In this document: positions 5,328 through 6,420 of the stretch, piece after piece
How the letters are laid out: each line of letters starts with the position of its first letter
How positions within the stretch are numbered: position 1 is the first letter of the stretch
Assembly: GCA_910586635.1 (NCBI GenBank)
Contig: CAJUJA010000038.1
Span: 1-6,420, forward strand
Direction: 5' to 3'
Source of the DNA: an uncultured Bacilli bacterium
GTDB lineage: Bacteria > Bacillota_I > Bacilli_A > RF39 > UBA660
DNA: 6,420 nucleotides
Notes under the pieces: generated by a model
The model's database searches: none
What the model saw: the letters and a program-made list of their open reading frames with translations, nothing else
What the model was told of the DNA's origin: nothing
Position numbers and translations under genes: made by a program

Positions 5328-5346
5328 TAATTTATTAGGTGGTCTT

Positions 5347-6420
5347 ATGAAAATAGAAAAGCTAGATTATTATGGTAGAGGAATTACTTATATAGATGGT
5401 AAAATTTGTTTTGTTAAAAATGCTTTGCCTAAAGAAGAGGTTTTCATAGAAGAAATTTCTGAAAAAAAGAGGTATATAGAAGCAGTAGTAACAGAAATCA
5501 AGAAAAAAAGTAAAGATAGAGTAAGTCCAAAATGTCCTTATTACTTTAGATGTGGTGCTTGCCATCTTCTTCATATGAATGAGGCACTAAGAGATAACTT
5601 TAAATGGAAAAAGGTGAAAGGATTAGTAGAAAAAAGTTTTGATTTTGATGTTCCTATAGGAGAGTTAGAACTGAAAAATAGAGATTACTATAGAAACAAG
5701 GTTACGTTTCATGTTAAGAATTCTAAACTTGGTTACTATATGGAAAATACAAATGATTTAGTAGAGATTGACTCTTGCTTTCTACTAGATAGGAAATTAA
5801 TTTCTTTGATTCCTTTATTAAAACAGTTTATCAAGAAAGAGCCACATGTTACAAAAATTACTATGAAGTTAGGAAATAAAACAAAAGAAGTCATGGCAGT
5901 GATAGAGGGGCAGGTATCTGATTATCAAAAGCTATTAAAAGTAGTAGATGTTTTAATTATTAATAATCAGGTAGTTAGTAAAAAAAGCTCTATTTCATCT
6001 AAGATAGGAAATAAAAAATATTTAGTTAGTCAAAATTCCTTTTTTCAAGTGAATCAATATATGGTAGAAAATTTATATAAAGAGATATTAAATAATATTA
6101 AAAAGTATCAATCTAAAAACGTATTAGATTTATATTGTGGTACGGGAACAATTTCTATTTATATTTCTGATATTGTAGAAACGGTAGTAGGAATAGAGGT
6201 TGTAGAGGATGCCATTAGAGATGCTAATCGAAATAAAAAAATAAATCAGGCTCGCAATGTAGAATTTATACTCGGGAAGGTAGAAGATACAATAAATGAT
6301 ATTCAAGATTTTTTTGATACGATTATTGTAGATCCTCCAAGAAGTGGTCTAGCTCCTAATGTAGTTGAGGTGATCAAAAGGATGAAGTCAAAAATAATCA
6401 TTTTTGTATCCTGTGATTTA
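5347..6420 (+). CDS. rlmD: 23S rRNA uracil-C5 methyltransferase, RlmD/RlmCD family (3' truncated)
   Basis: The first 358 codons of a TrmA/RlmD (RumA)-type enzyme, which transfers a methyl group from S-adenosylmethionine to C5 of specific uridines in 23S rRNA (U1939, and U747 in the dual RlmCD enzymes). A TRAM-like RNA-binding domain covers about residues 1-55. The iron-sulphur ligands are C63-x5-C69-x2-C72 plus C144 (IDSCF), the same layout as in E. coli RumA. FFQVN (232-236) is followed by the SAM motif LDLYCGTGT (260-268), DPPRSGL (329-335) and FVSCDL with the catalytic Cys356. The window ends two codons later, so the C-terminal part with the general-base Glu is missing; the frame is open to the last base, with no sign of breakage. 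The start at 5347 follows AGGTGGT and an extended -10 promoter. Which uridines are modified cannot be told; TrmA-type or another paralogue of the family remains possible. Confidence 0.92.
   Translation, partial: MKIEKLDYYGRGITYIDGKICFVKNALPKEEVFIEEISEKKRYIEAVVTEIKKKSKDRVSPKCPYYFRCGACHLLHMNEALRDNFKWKKVKGLVEKSFDFDVPIGELELKNRDYYRNKVTFHVKNSKLGYYMENTNDLVEIDSCFLLDRKLISLIPLLKQFIKKEPHVTKITMKLGNKTKEVMAVIEGQVSDYQKLLKVVDVLIINNQVVSKKSSISSKIGNKKYLVSQNSFFQVNQYMVENLYKEILNNIKKYQSKNVLDLYCGTGTISIYISDIVETVVGIEVVEDAIRDANRNKKINQARNVEFILGKVEDTINDIQDFFDTIIVDPPRSGLAPNVVEVIKRMKSKIIIFVSCDL

Noticed and set aside
5362..5574. 70-codon open frame on the minus strand
   Set aside because: It is antisense to the TRAM and iron-sulphur region of the methyltransferase, whose frame is supported by motifs on the plus strand.
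1..6420. Mycoplasma-type code (TGA as Trp), considered because of the AT richness
   Set aside because: TGA ends gerA and the DUF3592-like gene at sensible positions, and Trp codons in the recognised proteins are TGG.
1..6420. CRISPR arrays, insertion sequences, tRNA or rRNA genes, attachment sites
   Set aside because: No spaced repeats, transposase motifs, terminal inverted repeats or RNA-gene signatures were seen by eye on either strand.

Overview
The window is AT-rich and reads cleanly in the standard bacterial code: TGA ends two of the genes and Trp is encoded by TGG. It looks like a low-GC Bacillota genome that carries spore genes, most likely an uncultured, possibly gut-associated lineage. 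The first 33 bases match the standard Illumina TruSeq read-2 adapter and are a sequencing artefact, so this is an untrimmed contig end and not a natural boundary.

Left part (34-2537, plus strand). The 3' end of an unrecognised gene is followed at once by a hairpin terminator and a probable sigma-A promoter. Next come a glycerophosphodiester phosphodiesterase-like protein (276-1037) and an overlapping small two-helix membrane protein with a DUF3592-like outer domain (1030-1428). A second, very good sigma-A promoter then drives a three-helix membrane protein with an acidic tail (1473-2030) and a single-anchor secreted protein (2040-2537). These look like envelope genes; the last two have no assignable function.

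Middle (2534-5275, minus strand). This is a tightly overlapping three-gene spore germination receptor operon in the order A-C-B. The GerA-type subunit (469 aa) is well conserved. The GerC-type subunit (188 aa) is about half the usual length and lacks the lipobox cysteine. The GerB-type permease (258 aa) is about 100 residues short and divergent. Upstream of gerA is a near-perfect match to a forespore sigma-G promoter. This is the most interesting part of the window: a compact, possibly minimal or degenerating germinant receptor.

Right part (5347-6420, plus strand, cut by the window end). This is an RlmD/RlmCD/TrmA-family rRNA uracil-C5 methyltransferase with all four iron-sulphur cysteines, the SAM-binding motif and the catalytic cysteine. 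Its extended -10 promoter physically overlaps the -35 of the divergent gerA promoter in a 71-bp intergenic region.

Across the window nearly all ribosome binding sites use the GGTGA(T) register of the Shine-Dalgarno pairing rather than GGAGG.
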